A stretch of 8,733 nt of DNA from positions 1-8,733 of the forward strand of contig JASHSO010000600.1 in NCBI GenBank assembly GCA_030038715.1, in the 5' to 3' direction. Position 1 is the stretch's first letter, and each line of letters opens with the position of its first letter. This DNA comes from Streptosporangiaceae bacterium (lineage in GTDB: Bacteria > Actinomycetota > Actinomycetes > Streptosporangiales > Streptosporangiaceae). This document shows positions 6,408-8,733 of this stretch, one piece after another. The position numbers and the translations under genes are program-made. A model generated the notes under the pieces. That model saw only the letters and a program-made list of their open reading frames with translations, made no database searches and had not been told where the DNA came from.

Positions 6408-7256
6408 GTGCTGCAGTTGCGCCTGGCCGGTAGGCTCGGGCGGTCTTGTCGGCGCAGCCGGGCGACGGCGGCGGTGCCTGACGGCCAGGTACGAGCACGC
6501 TGCCAGCAGCAGCGCGACCATCGCGACCTGGTTAGTCCGCAGCCCGAGCATCCGAGGCGAGTAGTCGATGCGCAGCGCCTCTGCGCAGAACCGCACGGCC
6601 GCGTAGAGCACTGCTTCCAGCGCCAGCGCGCGGTCGCCGGTCAGCGAGTACCTGCGGATCGCATAGCCGATGGCGACCGCTATCAGCAGGTCGAGCACCG
6701 ACTCGTAGGCGAAGACCGGCTGGAACGTCGCGAATGCCTGGTAGCCAGCCGCCCGGTGCTCGGGCGCGATGGCGACCGCCCAGGGCAGCGTGGTCGGTCG
6801 CCCGTAGAAGGTCTGGCTGAACCAGTTGCCCCACGCCGACACTGCTTCGGACACCGCCAGGGCCGGGGCAGCAGCGAGAGCGACCGGGCCGACGTCGATC
6901 CTGGCCAGGCGACAGTAGGCCCAGGCGCCGACGGCGCCCGCCGCTACCGCGCCAGCGCTGCCAAGGCCGCCGTCCCAGATCCGCAGCACATTCGTCCAGT
7001 CGCGGCCCGCGCCGAAGAACAGGTGATACCTGGTGAACACCGTATAGGCGCGAGCGCCGACCAGGCCCGCCGGAACCGTCACGGTGGCGATGTCGAGTAT
7101 GGTGCCGGGCCGGCCGCCGGACTTTCGGTAGCGCAAGTCGGTCAGCCACAGCCCGGCAACCACGGCGGCCACCATGGCCAGGGCGTACCCCCCGAGGCCG
7201 AACGACCCCAGGTGCCACACTGACCTGGCCGGGCTCGGGAGGTAGGCCGCCGGCAT
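6405..7256 (-). CDS. lgt: Prolipoprotein diacylglyceryl transferase-like membrane protein
   Basis: 283-residue multi-pass inner-membrane protein of the Lgt family, which transfers diacylglyceryl from phosphatidylglycerol to the lipobox Cys of prolipoproteins. Hydrophobic segments lie near 18-40, 55-75, 97-115, 122-140, 183-200 and 240-258, followed by a basic tail (RHRRRR). Family landmarks: PSPARSVWHLG at the N terminus, Tyr24 (E. coli Tyr26), VGARAY 66-71, IWDGGLG 93-99, Asn144 and Gly152 (E. coli Asn146, Gly154) and Arg229 in FCAEALR (E. coli Arg239). The Lgt signature GRxGNFxNxE is altered: here it reads SAWGNWFSQT (140-149). The position of the essential E. coli Arg143 is Ala141 and that of Glu151 is Thr149; the position of E. 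coli His103 is Ala101, but mycobacterial Lgt also lacks that His. It may be a divergent paralogue with changed or lost activity. It starts 42 bases after gltD; no Shine-Dalgarno site is seen, but TAACGT lies seven bases before the ATG. Confidence 0.85.
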   Translation of the reverse strand: MPAAYLPSPARSVWHLGSFGLGGYALAMVAAVVAGLWLTDLRYRKSGGRPGTILDIATVTVPAGLVGARAYTVFTRYHLFFGAGRDWTNVLRIWDGGLGSAGAVAAGAVGAWAYCRLARIDVGPVALAAAPALAVSEAVSAWGNWFSQTFYGRPTTLPWAVAIAPEHRAAGYQAFATFQPVFAYESVLDLLIAVAIGYAIRRYSLTGDRALALEAVLYAAVRFCAEALRIDYSPRMLGLRTNQVAMVALLLAACSYLAVRHRRRRPAAPTRPPEPTGQAQLQH

Positions 7257-7263
7257 GCTGTGG

Positions 7264-7269
7264 ACGTTA
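7264..7269 (-). promoter_or_regulatory. Possible -10 element of the lgt-like gene (leaderless)
   Basis: Minus strand TAACGT fits TAnnnT and stands seven bases before ATG at 7256. No -35 or Shine-Dalgarno site is visible. If real, lgt is transcribed separately from gltD although the gap between them is only 42 bases. Confidence 0.4.
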
Positions 7270-7278
7270 CCCCATGGA

Positions 7279-7314
7279 GCTCAGCGCAGCGGGCGCGCTC
7301 AGCGCAGCGGGCGC
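7279..7314. repeat. Perfect 18-base tandem duplication over the gltD stop
   Basis: The unit GCTCAGCGCAGCGGGCGC occurs at 7279-7296 and again, without a gap, at 7297-7314. The gltD stop (7299-7301) lies in the second copy. Because 18 is a multiple of three, the other copy repeats the last GltD codons and the TGA in frame, as if a slippage event duplicated the gene's end. Confidence 0.9.
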
Positions 7315-8733
7315 GCGCTCGGCGTGATCGCGGCGGGCAGCGCGGTCTCACCGCACAGGTAGGCGTCTACCGCCGCCGCGGCCGAGCGCCCCTCGGCGAT
7401 CGCCCAGACGATCAGCGATTGGCCGCGGCCCATGTCCCCGGCGGCGAAGACGCCGGGAGCCGAGGTGGCAAACGATCCGTCCCGCACCACGTTCCCCCGG
7501 TCGTCGAAGTCCACGCCGAGGTCGCGGACCAGCGGCCCCTGTTCGGCCCCGGTAAAACCCATGGCTAGCAGGACCAGGTCACATGGCAGCTCCCGCTCGC
7601 TTCCTGGCCGCTGGTGAAAGGCAGCGTCGCCAGGCTCGACCTCCATCAGCTCGAGCGCCCGCACCCGGCCGGACTTGTCGCCAAGGAAGCGCCGGGTGGA
7701 CACCGCGTAGACACGCTCACCGCCTTCCTCGTGCGCGCTGGAAATCCGGAAGATCGCCGGGTAGACGGGCCACGGCTGGCCTGGCGGCCGCTCCTTCGGG
7801 GGCCGTGGCAGGATCTCCAGCTGGGTGACCGAGGCTGCGCCCTGCCGGATCGCCGTGCCGAGGCAGTCGGCGCCGGTGTCGCCGCCGCCAATGATGACCA
7901 CGTCCCGGCCACGGGCAGAGATGGCCGGGACGCAGGACCCCGCCACCGCGCGGTTGGCCACCGGCAGGTAATCCATGGCCTGGTGAATTCCGCCCAAATC
8001 GGAGCCTGGCACGGGCAAGCCGCGGGCCACCGTGGCCCCGCAGGCCAGCACTATCGCGGCGTAGTCGCGACGCAGCTCCGCGGCAGTGATATCGGTTCCG
8101 GCGTGCACGCCGCAGCAAAACTCGGTCCCCTCCGCGAGCATCTGCACCAGACGCCGGTCCAGGTGCCGCTTCTCCATCTTGAACTCAGGTATCCCGAACC
8201 GCAGCAGCCCGCCGGGAGCATCGGCGCGCTCGAGAACCGTCACCTCGTGCCCGGCCCTGGTTAGCTGCTGGGCCGCAGCCAGCCCGGCCGGCCCGGAGCC
8301 GATGACGACGACCCGGTGGCCGGCGGCGACCGCGGCCGGCGAAGGACGCCGCGGCGGCACCCAGCCCTCCGCCCAGGCGCGGTCGATGATCTCCACCTCC
8401 ACCTGCTTGATCGTCACGGGCTGAGTGGAGATGCCGAGTACGCAGGCCGCCTCGCAGGGGGCCGGGCACAGTCGGCCAGTGAACTCGGGAAAGTTGTTGG
8501 TGGCATGCAGCCGTTCGGCAGCGGTCCGCCACTCGCCGCGGTAGACCAGGTCATTCCACTCCGGGATCAAGTTGCCGAGCGGGCAGCCCGAGTGGCAGAA
8601 CGGGATGCCGCAGTCCATGCACCGGCCAGCCTGAGCTTCGGTGTCGACGGCGCTGAACTGCGTGTAAACCTCATTCCAGTCGGAGATCCGCACGTCGACT
8701 GGCCGCCGAGCCGGGGTCCGGCGCGGCGTGCGC
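7299..8733 (-). CDS. gltD: Glutamate synthase (NADPH) small subunit, 5' end cut by the window
   Basis: The beta subunit of GOGAT passes electrons from NADPH through FAD and iron-sulphur clusters to GltB, which makes glutamate from 2-oxoglutarate and glutamine. 477 codons are visible. The frame stays open to the right edge, reading TPARRPVDVRISDWNEVY, a family-typical N terminus, so only a few residues are missing and the GTG at 8693 is not the true start. Numbered from the edge, the cluster cysteines are 38, 41, 46, 50 (CMDCGIPFCHSGC) and 89, 93, 97 (CPAPCEAAC). The FAD site is GSGPAG (145-150), the NADPH site GGGDTG (282-287), and the C-terminal FAD motif is FAAGDMGRGQSLIVWAIAEGR. All key residues look intact. 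gltB would be expected just upstream, beyond the window; an lgt-like gene follows 42 bases downstream. Confidence 0.97.
   Translation of the reverse strand, partial: RTPRRTPARRPVDVRISDWNEVYTQFSAVDTEAQAGRCMDCGIPFCHSGCPLGNLIPEWNDLVYRGEWRTAAERLHATNNFPEFTGRLCPAPCEAACVLGISTQPVTIKQVEVEIIDRAWAEGWVPPRRPSPAAVAAGHRVVVIGSGPAGLAAAQQLTRAGHEVTVLERADAPGGLLRFGIPEFKMEKRHLDRRLVQMLAEGTEFCCGVHAGTDITAAELRRDYAAIVLACGATVARGLPVPGSDLGGIHQAMDYLPVANRAVAGSCVPAISARGRDVVIIGGGDTGADCLGTAIRQGAASVTQLEILPRPPKERPPGQPWPVYPAIFRISSAHEEGGERVYAVSTRRFLGDKSGRVRALELMEVEPGDAAFHQRPGSERELPCDLVLLAMGFTGAEQGPLVRDLGVDFDDRGNVVRDGSFATSAPGVFAAGDMGRGQSLIVWAIAEGRSAAAAVDAYLCGETALPAAITPSARPLR

Noticed and set aside
6229..6498. N-terminal extension of the ANTAR regulator to a 308-residue protein
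   Set aside because: The added residues include the EWDSNPH-type peptide that comes from reading a tRNA on the opposite strand, and receiver homology starts right after GTG 6228.
8691..8693. GTG at 8693 as the start of gltD
   Set aside because: The frame stays open upstream and reads TPARRPVDV, a family-typical GltD N terminus, so the gene continues beyond the right edge.

Overview
The window is GC-rich with strongly G/C-biased third codon positions, GTG and TTG starts and an ANTAR-type response regulator. Together these point to a filamentous or related actinomycete (Actinomycetota). The gene set (gltD, lgt, an ANTAR regulator, polA) recalls, from memory, a housekeeping neighbourhood of Streptomyces and its relatives, but the genus cannot be fixed from the sequence. 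It looks like core chromosome: no mobile element, CRISPR array or phage gene is visible.

Layout, left to right. A penicillin-acylase-family Ntn hydrolase (minus strand, 3' end cut by the left edge) follows DNA polymerase I (polA, minus) by only 20 bases, with its own GGAGG ribosome site and a TTG start. A 120-base divergent spacer separates polA from a plus-strand hotdog thioesterase of the PaaI/YdiI type. Next comes a 426-base stretch (5146-5571) with no confident gene but with a possible promoter, a possible 62-residue ORF and several hairpins, ending in a strong hairpin just beyond the stop of the minus-strand ANTAR regulator (pdtaR-like). Divergent from that regulator is a plus-strand tRNA with a CAA (Leu) anticodon and a short variable loop. 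After a shared hairpin come two minus-strand genes: an Lgt-like membrane protein and gltD, the glutamate synthase small subunit, whose 5' end runs off the right edge.

Functionally these are mostly independent housekeeping genes: replication and repair (polA), acyl-CoA hydrolysis (thioesterase), RNA-level regulation (ANTAR regulator), translation (tRNA), lipoprotein lipidation or a derivative of it (Lgt-like) and nitrogen assimilation (gltD, with gltB expected just outside to the right). I see no clear new multi-gene system. The points most worth a second look are the Leu-anticodon tRNA lacking a long variable arm, the Lgt-like protein with a broken signature and a lost catalytic arginine, the structured 5146-5571 spacer, and three genes whose -10-like hexamers lie 6-7 bases before the start codon, as expected for leaderless mRNAs.
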